Source of the DNA: Marinobacter salexigens
Lineage (GTDB): Bacteria; Pseudomonadota; Gammaproteobacteria; Pseudomonadales; Oleiphilaceae
Direction of reading: 5' to 3'
Assembly (NCBI RefSeq): GCF_018860765.1
Contig: NZ_JAHKPV010000017.1
Coordinates: 124,001 to 188,000 of the forward strand
DNA: 64,000 bases
Shown here in pieces: positions 17,683-27,078 of this stretch; position 1 is the stretch's first letter, and every line of letters begins with the position of its first letter. A model generated the notes under the pieces. That model was not told the DNA's origin. It worked only from the letters and a program-made list of their open reading frames with translations, and ran no database searches. A program made the position numbers and the translations under genes.

Positions 17683-19212
17683 TTAATCGCTAACCGGTCC
17701 CTCCTCAATGGCGGACCTCATACGGCGCCTTAGGATTGGGCCGACAATCACAGGCAGCACCAATCCGAGACCTGCAACTAACCACAGACCTAGCGCCAGT
17801 GGGCTTGCCCAGAGCGTACTCCAATCGCCATCGGATAGAATCAAGGCATGACCGAGATTTTTCTCCATTTCCGGCCCTAATAGTAAGCCGAGAATAATTG
17901 GTACTAGCGGTATCTCCAGCTTGCGCATAAAGTAACCGGCAACACCAAACGCCACCATAAAGTACAGATCAAAGGTGCTGTGGCTGATAGAGTAAATACC
18001 TACGAAAGCCACCATGGTTACGATTGGCAGTAGGTACGCAGGTGGTATCGAAAGCAATCTGACGAATACGCCAATCATGGGAATATTGAGCAAGAGCAGT
18101 AGCACGTTACCGATCAGTAGTGCGGCAATCACACCCCAAACAATGTCTGCGTTTTGCGTAAACATTAAGGGGCCCGGCGTAATATTCAACGAAATCAGCA
18201 TTGCCAACAATACCGCCGTAGTACCACTACCAGGCACACCCAGAGTTAGCATGGGTACTAAGGCACCCGATGCAGCGCCGTTGTTACCAGCCTCGGGAGC
18301 CACTACGCCACGAATATCGCCCTCGCCAAATGAACCCTTTTTGCCGATTACCTGTTTCTCAAGGGTATAGCTTATGAAGCTGCCTAACGATGCACCCGCA
18401 CCAGGTAAAACACCCGCAATGAAGCCCAGAACACCACCACGCAGTTGCGTTGGAACGGTGCTGACCAGTTCTTTGAGCGTAAGTGTCACCTTGCCCACGT
18501 TGACCTTTTTGTGACCGCTTTTGATACGCGATTCCAAAAAGAACAACAACTCGGAAATGGCAAACAATCCGACGATAGCCAGAATAAAATCAATGCCTTC
18601 ATAAAGCTCCAGAACACCAAACGTATAACGCTGGGTACCGGTAGAAATATCAATACCAACCGTCGAGATCATGATGCCGATGGTTGCAGCGATCACCGTT
18701 TTCATCGGGTTTTTACCCGTGATGCCACCCAAAGTCGCAAACGCAAGAATGAATAACGCAAAATATTCGGCAGGCCCAAATGTTAAGGCAAACCGCGCCA
18801 GTATCGGGGCTAACAGGATCAAGCCAATCGTGCCGATTAACCCGCCAGCAAATGACGCGACAGCGGATATTGCCAAAGCGTCCGCCGCACGACCTTTTTG
18901 CGCCATTGGATAACCATCAAGGCAGGTCATCATTGCTGGCTCATCACCCGGAATATTCAGAAGTATCGATGAAATACGACCACCGTACATGGCACCGGCA
19001 TAAACCGACGTGAGGAGAATCATTGCGGTTTCAGGTGGTAGCCCGAGAGTGAAAGCCAGAGGTATCAGAATCGCCACGCCGTTAGCCGGGCCGAGACCAG
19101 GGAGGCAGCCGATGAGTGTGCCGAGAAAGGCGCCAGCTAGGGCGAACATCAAATTATACGGTGTCAGAGCCACCGCAAACCCGTCCATTAAATAACCAAG
19201 GGTTTCCATCAA
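17683..19212 (-). CDS. tctA: Tripartite tricarboxylate transporter, large membrane subunit TctA
   Basis: The 509-aa protein has about 12 membrane helices and both TctA hallmark regions, including the GCLPGLGPANGVAILIPL segment near residue 36 and the repeat GVLPGAGASLGSFISY near 265. With TctB and the binding protein TctC it imports tricarboxylates or related organic acids using the ion gradient. Its start overlaps the tctB stop by 4 nt. It is the last gene of the operon, followed by a strong terminator. Confidence 0.92.
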   Translation of the reverse strand: MMETLGYLMDGFAVALTPYNLMFALAGAFLGTLIGCLPGLGPANGVAILIPLAFTLGLPPETAMILLTSVYAGAMYGGRISSILLNIPGDEPAMMTCLDGYPMAQKGRAADALAISAVASFAGGLIGTIGLILLAPILARFALTFGPAEYFALFILAFATLGGITGKNPMKTVIAATIGIMISTVGIDISTGTQRYTFGVLELYEGIDFILAIVGLFAISELLFFLESRIKSGHKKVNVGKVTLTLKELVSTVPTQLRGGVLGFIAGVLPGAGASLGSFISYTLEKQVIGKKGSFGEGDIRGVVAPEAGNNGAASGALVPMLTLGVPGSGTTAVLLAMLISLNITPGPLMFTQNADIVWGVIAALLIGNVLLLLLNIPMIGVFVRLLSIPPAYLLPIVTMVAFVGIYSISHSTFDLYFMVAFGVAGYFMRKLEIPLVPIILGLLLGPEMEKNLGHALILSDGDWSTLWASPLALGLWLVAGLGLVLPVIVGPILRRRMRSAIEEGPVSD

Positions 19213-19655
19213 TTTATCTCCAGCAGGCCAGCAGGCAGACTCAGTGACAGGCCGTAGTTAAATAGCACAAACACAACCACGGCGCTCAGCAGCCCTGTAA
19301 TAAACGCCTTGCGGGGCGGGGCCCCCATGCGCCAACTCAGTGTACCCACAGCCAGAGTAGTGGATATCACAAAGCCCAGTGGTTCCATCAAGAAGGTGTA
19401 AATCACTAGCACCACCACAGCTACCAGCAATTCAATGGTTGTTTTACCCCAAGGCCATTGGGCCTCGGGGTCTGGTTTCACCATCAGGTAGAGACTGCCA
19501 ATAACTAACACCACCGATAATATGGTGGGAAAGGTTTCGGGGCCGACACCTTCGGAGCCACCAAACGGTTCGGGCCATTGCTGCGCAACCCAACCGTAGG
19601 CAACGGCAAGGACTAACAAGCCCAAGCCGAGGATTCGATCGCTCAATCCACTCAT
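19209..19655 (-). CDS. tctB: Tripartite tricarboxylate transporter, small membrane subunit TctB
   Basis: The 148-aa protein has four hydrophobic helices in the TctB arrangement. It overlaps tctC and tctA by 4 nt on each side (ATGA), so the three subunits are translationally coupled. Sequence conservation in TctB is low; the call rests on length, topology and position. Confidence 0.88.
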   Translation of the reverse strand: MSGLSDRILGLGLLVLAVAYGWVAQQWPEPFGGSEGVGPETFPTILSVVLVIGSLYLMVKPDPEAQWPWGKTTIELLVAVVVLVIYTFLMEPLGFVISTTLAVGTLSWRMGAPPRKAFITGLLSAVVVFVLFNYGLSLSLPAGLLEIN

Positions 19656-20629
19656 TTCATCAAACCGATTTCACGAGACAATTCAGCGATGTCCTGCACT
19701 TGCTGCTGGACAAAACTCTCGAACTTGTCGGCATCAGGATGGAAGGGGATCAAGCCATTGCTCTTCATCACCTGTTTCCACTGGTCGCTGGCATACAAGG
19801 TGTCGATAGCCTCAACCCAGTACTTCTTGGCTTCGTCGCTGGCGCCTTTGGGCATGTAAAATCCACGCCAGTTTGGTCCCATGGCATCAATCCCTTGCTC
19901 TTTGGCAGTTGGGATGTTGCTGAACTTTCCTGGCAGGCGCTCATCCGAAAGAACCGCCAACACGCGCAAGTCACCAGATTCCATAAAACCGGTGGCTTCG
20001 GAAATATCTCCAGTGAAGGCATCAACCTGACCTCCAACTACTTGAGTCATGGCTTCGCCGCCATTGTTGTACGACAGGTAAGGAATGGAAGGCAGTTTAT
20101 CTAGGCCCGCTGCTTTGGCAGCGATCAAAACTTTAAGGTGATCCCAGCCGCCACGGGCACTACCTCCAGCAAATTTGACGGCTCGGGGGTTGGCCTTAGA
20201 CGCTTCAAACAATTCTTTGAGGTCCTTATAACGGGAGTCTTTACCCACGGCGATAATGCCGTAATCTGCACCCAGTGCACCCACCCAGGTCACCATATCG
20301 GCATCCAGACCAGGGAACTGTTTTTGCGCCAGTCGCGTGGTTGTGGCGGTAGACGCGGCAACCAGAAGCTTGTCGTCTTTATTACGTTTACTGACAGTAT
20401 GCGCATACGCAACACCGCCGCCAGCACCGGCCATGTTGACGGTTTGTACCGTACCTTCAACCAGTTGGAGTGTTTGCATGACATTACCGACACTGCGGCA
20501 TGTAAAGTCCCAACCGCCTCCGGGATCAGCTGGCGCAAGGCACTCAACCTTGCCTGATGGCTGCCACGCCATCGCAGTCATACTGAAGGCTGCGGCGGCT
20601 GCAAAGGTTAGGGTTCGTTTGATAAACAT
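19652..20629 (-). CDS. tctC: Tripartite tricarboxylate transporter binding protein TctC (Bug family)
   Basis: The 325-aa periplasmic protein has a signal peptide (about 1-21, ending SMTAMA) followed by the Bug/TctC fold: VECLAPADPGGGWDFTCR near residue 28 is the ligand-clasping segment, and KFAGGSARGGWDHLK and GEAMTQVVGGQVDAFTGD follow. It captures the organic acid for TctAB. AAAGGA is 9 nt before the ATG. It is divergent from a CitA-type kinase that probably senses the same substrate. Confidence 0.92.
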   Translation of the reverse strand: MFIKRTLTFAAAAAFSMTAMAWQPSGKVECLAPADPGGGWDFTCRSVGNVMQTLQLVEGTVQTVNMAGAGGGVAYAHTVSKRNKDDKLLVAASTATTTRLAQKQFPGLDADMVTWVGALGADYGIIAVGKDSRYKDLKELFEASKANPRAVKFAGGSARGGWDHLKVLIAAKAAGLDKLPSIPYLSYNNGGEAMTQVVGGQVDAFTGDISEATGFMESGDLRVLAVLSDERLPGKFSNIPTAKEQGIDAMGPNWRGFYMPKGASDEAKKYWVEAIDTLYASDQWKQVMKSNGLIPFHPDADKFESFVQQQVQDIAELSREIGLMK

Positions 20630-20738
20630 GAATCGTTATCCTTTATTTTATTGTTGGGTACACTCCGGAGGAGCGCTCAACAACAGATTAAAAGGCGTCC
20701 ATTTTGCTAAACAGTTTTTGAGCGTAATGCCTTTAAAA

Positions 20739-20769
20739 AACTTAAACCTCATTAAGTTCATAAAGTTCA
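20739..20769. promoter_or_regulatory. Inverted repeat in the tctC-kinase divergent promoter
   Basis: AACTTAA (20739-20745) and TTAAGTT (20752-20758) form a perfect 7-bp inverted repeat with a 6-bp spacer. AAGTTCA recurs at 20754-20760 and 20763-20769. The AT-rich site lies between the divergent tctCBA and two-component operons and is a candidate binding site for the response regulator. Confidence 0.4.
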
Positions 20770-20787
20770 CGGGCAAAATCCAAGCCA

Positions 20788-22467
20788 GTGACTTACTCTG
20801 GGTGGCAAATTACAACAACACTTGATCAGACTGTGGCAAGAAAAACCAAACTCAAAACTCGAATGATCCTCACTCTGGGGCTCGTTAGCGCCATCCAAAC
20901 TGCATTGATTGGCGGGTTTGCTGGCTATTACCTCAGCGAATCTCTATACAGTGAGATTGGCCAGCGGGCCTTGATGGTGGCAAAAACCGTTGCCGCTACT
21001 CCTTCGATTATTGCAGGCATCCAACAGCGCGACACCTCGGCGCTTAACCATCTTGCGCGGACTCTGGCTGCTACCAACGAAGCACTGTTTATAGTGATTG
21101 GCGATCATCAAGCCATTCGTTTAGCACACCCTTCGCCTGACCGAATCGGCCACTCAATGGCCGATGACGACGGTGATGATGGACATCAGGCATTGATTGG
21201 TGGTCAAGGCTATATCGCTCGCGCTGTTGGTAATCTAGGAGAGTCAATGCGCGGGAAAGCGCCTGTGGTTGCGCCCCAAAATGGCAAGATCATCGGAATT
21301 GTGTCGGTCGGCTATAGCGTGTCGCAAGTGAACACCACCATTCAGCGTTATAACTTTGTACTTTATGGTGTCGTCGGGGTAATGCTGTTGATTAGTATTC
21401 TCGCTGCGGTAGTGATCGCGGGTCGTTTCAAGCAAGAAATTTTTGGGCTAGAGCCGGAAGAAATTGCCCGCTTATTCCAAGAACGAAACGCCACCTTGCA
21501 ATCCGTGCGAGAAGGTATCATTGCCATTGATCGTGATGGCATTGTCACCACCGTTAACCGCACAGCCCTTGAAACCCTTGGGCTAGGTGCTGACAATCAG
21601 GTTGCTGGACAACCGATTTTGAAGGTACTACCAGAGAGTGATCTGCTATCGGTGCTGCAATCCGGCAGTCCGGACTTCGATCGTGAGGTGTGGCTCAGAG
21701 ACCGGCAGATGGTAGTTAACCGAATACCCGTTTGGCAGGGCGATGACATTATCGGCGTAGTCGCCAGTTTTAGACTAGCGGATGAATTAGACCATGTTAG
21801 CCAGCAACTTACCCGTATACAACAATATGCCGATGCGCTGAGAAGTCAGGCCCACGAGCATTCAAATAAGCTACACACTATCGCTGGCTTAATCCAAATT
21901 GGCGCCCACTCTGATGCCCTCAGCCTAATTAGCCGGGAGGTTGTCGACCATCAAACGTTGATTCATTTATTGTTGGAAGCGGTACCAGACCCCGTCATCG
22001 CCGGTTGCTTACTTGGAAAATACAACCGCGCCAGAGAAATGGGGCTCCATTTAGACATTGATCCTGACAGCCAAATGATTGACATCCCGCACAATTTGCC
22101 CAGAGATCAATTAGTAAGTGTACTGGGTAACCTGATCGATAACGCCCTTGAAGCTACACGCAAGCACACTGGCGAAGGTGGCCATGTTGTACTCTCAATG
22201 ACCGACTTGGGCCATGAATTGATTTTTGAGGTAGATGATCAGGGGCCCGGTATTGATGAAGGCGCGCGTGAAAGTATTTTCGAGAAAGGGATGTCCAGCA
22301 AAGAAGACAGTAAAGACCATGGTTTTGGTTTGTATCTGGTGCGCCAGTTTTTGAGCCGGTGGGGAGGGTCCCTCACAGTGGAAAACCTGTCCGCCACCGG
22401 CAGCCGTTTCACTTTATACTTACCCAAAACCTCCGGCCAATCTCATGGGACGAGGAGCACACATTGA
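20788..22467 (+). CDS. Sensor histidine kinase, CitA/DcuS type
   Basis: The 559-aa kinase has membrane helix 1 at about 25-47, a periplasmic sensor domain of the CitA/DcuS PAS-like fold (about 48-185), helix 2 at about 190-212, a cytoplasmic PAS domain (about 230-330), the histidine box HEHSNKLHTIAG near 353 and an HATPase domain with N box NLIDNALEA, DQGPGID and GFGLYLVRQ. The family senses di- and tricarboxylates, which fits tctCBA next door. The start is a GTG without a good ribosome site; an in-frame GTG at 20833 is equally possible. Confidence 0.88.
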   Translation: MTYSGWQITTTLDQTVARKTKLKTRMILTLGLVSAIQTALIGGFAGYYLSESLYSEIGQRALMVAKTVAATPSIIAGIQQRDTSALNHLARTLAATNEALFIVIGDHQAIRLAHPSPDRIGHSMADDDGDDGHQALIGGQGYIARAVGNLGESMRGKAPVVAPQNGKIIGIVSVGYSVSQVNTTIQRYNFVLYGVVGVMLLISILAAVVIAGRFKQEIFGLEPEEIARLFQERNATLQSVREGIIAIDRDGIVTTVNRTALETLGLGADNQVAGQPILKVLPESDLLSVLQSGSPDFDREVWLRDRQMVVNRIPVWQGDDIIGVVASFRLADELDHVSQQLTRIQQYADALRSQAHEHSNKLHTIAGLIQIGAHSDALSLISREVVDHQTLIHLLLEAVPDPVIAGCLLGKYNRAREMGLHLDIDPDSQMIDIPHNLPRDQLVSVLGNLIDNALEATRKHTGEGGHVVLSMTDLGHELIFEVDDQGPGIDEGARESIFEKGMSSKEDSKDHGFGLYLVRQFLSRWGGSLTVENLSATGSRFTLYLPKTSGQSHGTRSTH

Positions 22468-23159
22468 GCACTATCCGTTTGCTTATCGCCGAGGATGATC
22501 GCCAGATTGCGGAAATCCAAAAAAGGTTCGTAGAACGGCTTGAATACGTTGAGTTGTGCGGCATTGCCCACACACTCGCCGATGCCCGCGACCTTGTAGA
22601 CGTAATGAATCCGGATTTAATTCTGTTAGACGTGTATTTTCCAGACGGTAGTGGTTTGGAGTTGCTGCGAGAGTTACGTGCCCAAGATAGCCGCAGCGAT
22701 GTCATTCTGATCACCGCGGCCAAAGAGGTTAGTACTTTGCGTAGCGCCCTGCGTGGCGGGGTATGTGATTACATCCTAAAACCGCTGGTATTTGAGCGTT
22801 TGGAAGAAGCCATTCATCGCTTTCGTAACCGCCTTGAGCACCTATCCGGAATTGATCAACTCGCGCAAAATGAAGTAGACGCACTTATCCCGAGACATTC
22901 AGATGAGAACACCCATGAGAGCAACCAAGCAACAAACAGTCGCTTACCAAAAGGCATCGACGCGCTGACTCTCGACAAGATACAAGCCGTTGTCGCCAAC
23001 GGTGAGCATTGGAGTGCGGAGGAAGTCGGCAGTGCTATCGGTGCATCTCGAACAACGGCAAGACGTTACCTAGAATACATGGTTGGTTCCGGCAAACTTT
23101 CAGCAGAAGTTGCTTACGGCAGTGTTGGCCGACCTGAACGACGTTATCAGGTTGTTTAA
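22464..23159 (+). CDS. Response regulator, CitB/DcuR type
   Basis: The 231-aa regulator has a receiver domain with acidic pair AEDD, phospho-acceptor Asp in LILLDVYFPDGSG and Lys in YILKPL. A linker and C-terminal helix-turn-helix follow (WSAEEVGSAIGASRTTARRYLEYM). The start is a TTG that overlaps the kinase stop (TTGA) and is preceded by GAGGAG; the longer open frame upstream lies inside the kinase gene. It should activate tctCBA on sensing the organic acid. Confidence 0.88.
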   Translation: MSTIRLLIAEDDRQIAEIQKRFVERLEYVELCGIAHTLADARDLVDVMNPDLILLDVYFPDGSGLELLRELRAQDSRSDVILITAAKEVSTLRSALRGGVCDYILKPLVFERLEEAIHRFRNRLEHLSGIDQLAQNEVDALIPRHSDENTHESNQATNSRLPKGIDALTLDKIQAVVANGEHWSAEEVGSAIGASRTTARRYLEYMVGSGKLSAEVAYGSVGRPERRYQVV

Positions 23160-23164
23160 AACCG

Positions 23165-24373
23165 TTAATCAGCTAACGAATGAGCCGGTTCGCTCTTCAG
23201 TTTTTTCTGCGCCGCAAGGAAAATCAGCAACCCGGTAACCGCCGTCGCCGAACCCACGTAACCAGTAACTTGCCAACCCATACCTGCGCTTATAGCCATG
23301 CCACCTAGCCAGGGGCCAATCGCATTGGCGAGATTAAACGCCGCATGATGGGAAGCTGCAGCCAAGGTTTGAGCACCGTGGGCAACGTCCATTAAGTGAG
23401 TTTGCAGGGCAGGGCCCATCGCCACCATCAGTGCAACCAGAAAGCAGGCAATTAAAATGCTCCAGAGGGAGCCCGTGGCCACTGGAAACAGTGCCAGCAC
23501 TACAGCAGCCCAAAGCAGAATCAGCCCCACGCTTCTAAACTGAAAGCGATCAAAAAGCCAACCGCCCAGTATATTGCCTACAAAACCACCTAGACCAAAT
23601 ACAAATAAACCAACAGGGATCCAAATTGGCTCTACCTGAGTGATGTTCAGTAGCGTCGGTGCCAGATAACTGAACACGCAGAACATACCGGCAAATCCGA
23701 CGGCACCGATGGCCAGTGGATACCAGATTTTCGGGCTATTGAACGCGCGTAACTCACTCAGGGAACTGTGACGCGTTTCATCGCGGTTTAAAGGCAGAAA
23801 AACGAATACAAGCACTGTGGTTACTGCGGCAATAAAGGCTACAAAGCCAAAGGCATACCGCCACTCCAGATGCTGCCCAAGCAATGTGGCCAGTGGATTC
23901 CCAAACAGCAAAGCCAGTGCCAGCCCCATCATGATGAAGCTTACCGCTTTAGCTCTTTGATTGAGTGGTACAAGTGATGCAGCGACGAGGGCCGCAACAC
24001 CGAAGTAGGCACCATGGGGCAGGCCGGCAACGAATCTGGAAACCATCAAGGTTTCATAACTGCCAGCCATCGCACTGGCGAAATTACCCAGCGCATAAAA
24101 TGCCATGAGAGCAATGAGCAGATGTTTGCGGAATAGCTGAGCACCAAATATCGCCAGAACCGGTGCACCTACAACAACCCCGAGAGCATAAGCACTGATC
24201 AAGTGCCCAACCTGAGGCTCAGTAATACCAAAATCCAGTGCCACATTTGGCATCAGCCCCATAATGGCAAATTCACCGGTGCCAATGCCGAAACCACCGA
24301 TGGCAAGAGACAATATGATCAGGACGATTTTCTGGCGTGAGTAATTCGCCGTGGCAGGTGAGGGTTCAGGCAT
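23165..24373 (-). CDS. MFS transporter, DHA1/AraJ-like exporter
   Basis: This 12-helix major facilitator protein (402 aa from the chosen ATG at 24373; a further ATG lies at 24415) opens TM1 with GFGIGTGEFAIMGLMPNVA, the DHA1 drug/sugar exporter signature, and has motif A-like loop residues GAQLFRKHLL. It probably effluxes sugars or drugs. Its stop lies only 5 bp from the converging response regulator stop. The start choice is uncertain. Confidence 0.82.
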   Translation of the reverse strand: MPEPSPATANYSRQKIVLIILSLAIGGFGIGTGEFAIMGLMPNVALDFGITEPQVGHLISAYALGVVVGAPVLAIFGAQLFRKHLLIALMAFYALGNFASAMAGSYETLMVSRFVAGLPHGAYFGVAALVAASLVPLNQRAKAVSFIMMGLALALLFGNPLATLLGQHLEWRYAFGFVAFIAAVTTVLVFVFLPLNRDETRHSSLSELRAFNSPKIWYPLAIGAVGFAGMFCVFSYLAPTLLNITQVEPIWIPVGLFVFGLGGFVGNILGGWLFDRFQFRSVGLILLWAAVVLALFPVATGSLWSILIACFLVALMVAMGPALQTHLMDVAHGAQTLAAASHHAAFNLANAIGPWLGGMAISAGMGWQVTGYVGSATAVTGLLIFLAAQKKLKSEPAHSLAD

Positions 24374-24467
24374 GAAATACAGAGTTCCCAGATTGGTAAA
24401 GTAGCAGCCGGGCATTGTATCTTAGGGCGTACTTACATACGACAAGAGGGCTGAACGGTGATCATCA

Positions 24468-24821
24468 ATGTATCGTAACCGGGACATAATCGCGCGACTG
24501 CGTGAGGACATTCCTACATTCGAGTGTGTGCCCGGTTGCCACGATTGCTGTGGCCCGGTAACAACCTCTTCAGAAGAGATTTCACGTTTACCTGTGAAAA
24601 CAGATGCCGAGCACGAAGCTGCGTTGAATGAGTTCAACTGCGTACACCTTGGCCCGGATGGATGCACCGTGTACGAAGAACGCCCGTTGATTTGCCGGTT
24701 GTTTGGTACGACCCCGCGCATGCCGTGCCCCAGAGGTCGCCGCCCCGAAAACATGGTTGACACTGAAACCGAGCGTCAGGTGCATCACTACATTGCCACC
24801 ACACGACAAGTGCTGGTGTAG
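24468..24821 (+). CDS. YkgJ family Cys-cluster protein
   Basis: The 117-aa protein is rich in spaced cysteines (CVPGCHDCCG, FNCVHLGPDGCTVYEERPLICRLF, MPCPRG), the YkgJ/CxxCxxCC-type signature of a putative zinc or iron-sulfur binding protein of unknown function. It ends 3 nt before the SelO gene, so the pair is probably cotranscribed. Confidence 0.82.
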   Translation: MYRNRDIIARLREDIPTFECVPGCHDCCGPVTTSSEEISRLPVKTDAEHEAALNEFNCVHLGPDGCTVYEERPLICRLFGTTPRMPCPRGRRPENMVDTETERQVHHYIATTRQVLV

Positions 24822-24824
24822 GCT

Positions 24825-26555
24825 ATGACTGCACCCAGCCGCAATCAGGTCAAGACCCTCGACGATTTGGCCAAGCTGGCCAACTACTCGTTCATGGACT
24901 CGCTCAACTGCGATCCGGACGCGAAGGCAAACGGGCAAGACTATGCGCCGCGACAAGTCTTTAGAGGCCACTATGTACCGGTTGCGCCTGAGCCCATGGA
25001 AAACCCCGAGTACGTGGCTCACAGTCTCAACCTGTTTCGCGATCTGGGTCTTGCTGACGATTTCGCGCAGTCTGACGACTTCATGCGCATCTTCTCCGGA
25101 GACCTTTCGTTTGCACCCGCGCCTATGCGCAAGGTGGGTTGGGCCTGTGGCTACGCATTGTCCATTATGGGCACCGAATATGTTCAACAATGCCCGTTTC
25201 AGACCGGCAACGGATATGGCGACGGCCGTGCGATTTCGGTGCTGGAAGCGGTAATCAACGGTCACCGCTGGGAAATGCAGCTAAAAGGCGGTGGCCGCAC
25301 ACCCTATTGTCGCGGTGGCGATGGCCGAGCGGTTTTACGTTCCAGCGTACGGGAGTTTCTGGCACAGGAGCACATGCATGCGCTGGGTGTGCCCACGTCA
25401 CGATCACTAAGCCTGTATGTGTCAAAAACCGAGAAAGTCAGGCGCCCCTGGTATTCGGAAGGTTCACGAGCGAGGGACCCCGATATTCTAATAACCGAGC
25501 CTATAGCGATCACAACACGGGTGGCACCTTCATTTATTCGGGTCGGACAGCTTGAGTTGTTTGGTCGTCGCGCTCGCAAAAATGAGCACCCGCAAGCTCT
25601 GGAAGAACTCGAAAAGATTGTGTTGCACCTGATTGATCGCGAATACAGTGCAGTGATCGACCACGCCCTTGCCATGCAAGACAAGGTAGTGGCGCTGGCG
25701 CAGGAGTTTCGCAGCCGGCTCACATCGCTGGTGGCCAACTGGATCCGCGTTGGCTACTGCCAAGGCAACTTCAACAGCGATAATTGCGCCGCCGGCGGCT
25801 ATACGCTGGACTATGGCCCCTTCGGCTTCTGCGATGCATTCGATCCGCGGTTCCAGCCTTGGACGGGTGGGGGAGTTCACTACTCATTTCTAAACCAGCC
25901 CGTGGCCGCCGAGGCAAATTTCCACATGTTTTGCGTGGCATTGCGACCGTTATTGGCTGAACACCCGCACTGCTTGCAAAAACTCAACGAGATTAGAGAA
26001 GGCTTTGCAGCAGCAATACAGGCCGAGATGGAAAAAATGTGGGCAGCGAAACTTGGGCTGGATAAATTTGACCCACCATTGTTTCGTGATCTGGCAGAGC
26101 TGATGATGCAAGCGCCGGTGGATTACACGCTATTTTTCCGTGAGCTTTCCGCAGTGCCGGATGATATAGGCCCGCTGAAAAAGAGCTTTTATAAAAGTCC
26201 GGCCTATGAAGCCAACCCTGAAGGCCTGAACGAACGCTGGTCTGCCTGGCTTGCCCGGTGGCAAGCGTTGGTAAGCATTAATAATTCGGAAAACACAGCC
26301 ACAGTGCGCAATCGTGACAAACTGTCCAGCCAGATGAAGCGGGTCAACCCGAAATACAGCCTTCGGGAATGGCATTTGGTACCCGCATATGAACAAGCGG
26401 CAACGGGAGACTATGGGCTGCTGCGAGAACTGCAGGATGTTATGACGCAGCCATACGCAGAGCAGTCACAGGACATTGCCGATAAATACTACCGGTTAAA
26501 GCCCCTAGAGCTCTTCGGCGTTGGCGGCGCATCTCATTACAGTTGCTCGTCATAA
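24825..26555 (+). CDS. selO: SelO/YdiU-like protein adenylyltransferase
   Basis: The 576-aa pseudokinase-fold protein has the SelO core: [20 protein letters not shown] (nucleotide-binding Lys and Arg), AHEH-like segment replaced by [32 protein letters not shown], the NFNSDN metal loop and DYGPFGF. SelO transfers AMP from ATP to hydroxyl side chains and protects against oxidative stress. It is about 90 residues longer than E. coli YdiU and lacks the C-terminal Cys/Sec pair in usual form, ending HYSCSS. It belongs to a divergent branch, coupled to a YkgJ protein. Confidence 0.82.
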   Translation: MTAPSRNQVKTLDDLAKLANYSFMDSLNCDPDAKANGQDYAPRQVFRGHYVPVAPEPMENPEYVAHSLNLFRDLGLADDFAQSDDFMRIFSGDLSFAPAPMRKVGWACGYALSIMGTEYVQQCPFQTGNGYGDGRAISVLEAVINGHRWEMQLKGGGRTPYCRGGDGRAVLRSSVREFLAQEHMHALGVPTSRSLSLYVSKTEKVRRPWYSEGSRARDPDILITEPIAITTRVAPSFIRVGQLELFGRRARKNEHPQALEELEKIVLHLIDREYSAVIDHALAMQDKVVALAQEFRSRLTSLVANWIRVGYCQGNFNSDNCAAGGYTLDYGPFGFCDAFDPRFQPWTGGGVHYSFLNQPVAAEANFHMFCVALRPLLAEHPHCLQKLNEIREGFAAAIQAEMEKMWAAKLGLDKFDPPLFRDLAELMMQAPVDYTLFFRELSAVPDDIGPLKKSFYKSPAYEANPEGLNERWSAWLARWQALVSINNSENTATVRNRDKLSSQMKRVNPKYSLREWHLVPAYEQAATGDYGLLRELQDVMTQPYAEQSQDIADKYYRLKPLELFGVGGASHYSCSS

Positions 26556-26708
26556 TTCAGAACCGTTATTCGGCAATTGCGCGGACACACACTTTGCCGA
26601 GCAGGCGCAATCTTTACGAGTGATGGAAGTATTTTCCGGTAGCAACTACACTGCGCGCCATAGACTTCTATCCAGCGCACAATGGCTGCCCACCTCAGTA
26701 GGATTCCA

Positions 26709-26993
26709 ATGAAGAAGACGTTTAAGTTAGACCACCCTAAAATCAAAGTGCCGCGCCTTGTCGATTCGATGAAGCACGACATCAACAAATTCCTGAAGAA
26801 TGAGCGTAAGAAGCCCCTGCCAGCTGGCGCGAAATATTGGGGCTTCGATTGCAAGTTTGGGCAATCGGAAGAGGCTGCAGTTGAGATAGAACTTTCATCC
26901 CTGATGCAGCACATTGATGACCTTGTTGAAAACAAAATCATGACGGTTTACGTTGAGATAACACCAAAAGCCATGCTGCCTGGCGTAGGCTAA
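26709..26993 (+). CDS. DUF6172-like small protein
   Basis: The 94-aa charged protein (starting MKKTFKLDHPKIKVPRLVDS) is soluble, mixed alpha/beta, without a signal or membrane segment. I believe it belongs to the DUF6172 family, whose function is unknown. The ATG at 26709 has AGGA 6 nt upstream; the frame above it is not coding-like. Confidence 0.65.
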   Translation: MKKTFKLDHPKIKVPRLVDSMKHDINKFLKNERKKPLPAGAKYWGFDCKFGQSEEAAVEIELSSLMQHIDDLVENKIMTVYVEITPKAMLPGVG

Positions 26994-27078
26994 GAATGAT
27001 AACGGCGTTAGCGAGAACTGTTTAACGATACGCCGGGGCGGTAAGTCCACCTCACCCCGGCAATGCTGAAGAACAATC

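Noticed and set aside
26521..26712. Possible 63-aa ORF overlapping the selO end
   Set aside because: It has no ribosome site and unconvincing composition, and overlaps two better genes (selO and the DUF6172-like gene).
27033..27062. Inverted repeat GCCGGGG/CCCCGGC between two convergent genes as terminator
   Set aside because: The loop is long (about 16 nt) and no T-tract follows on either strand.
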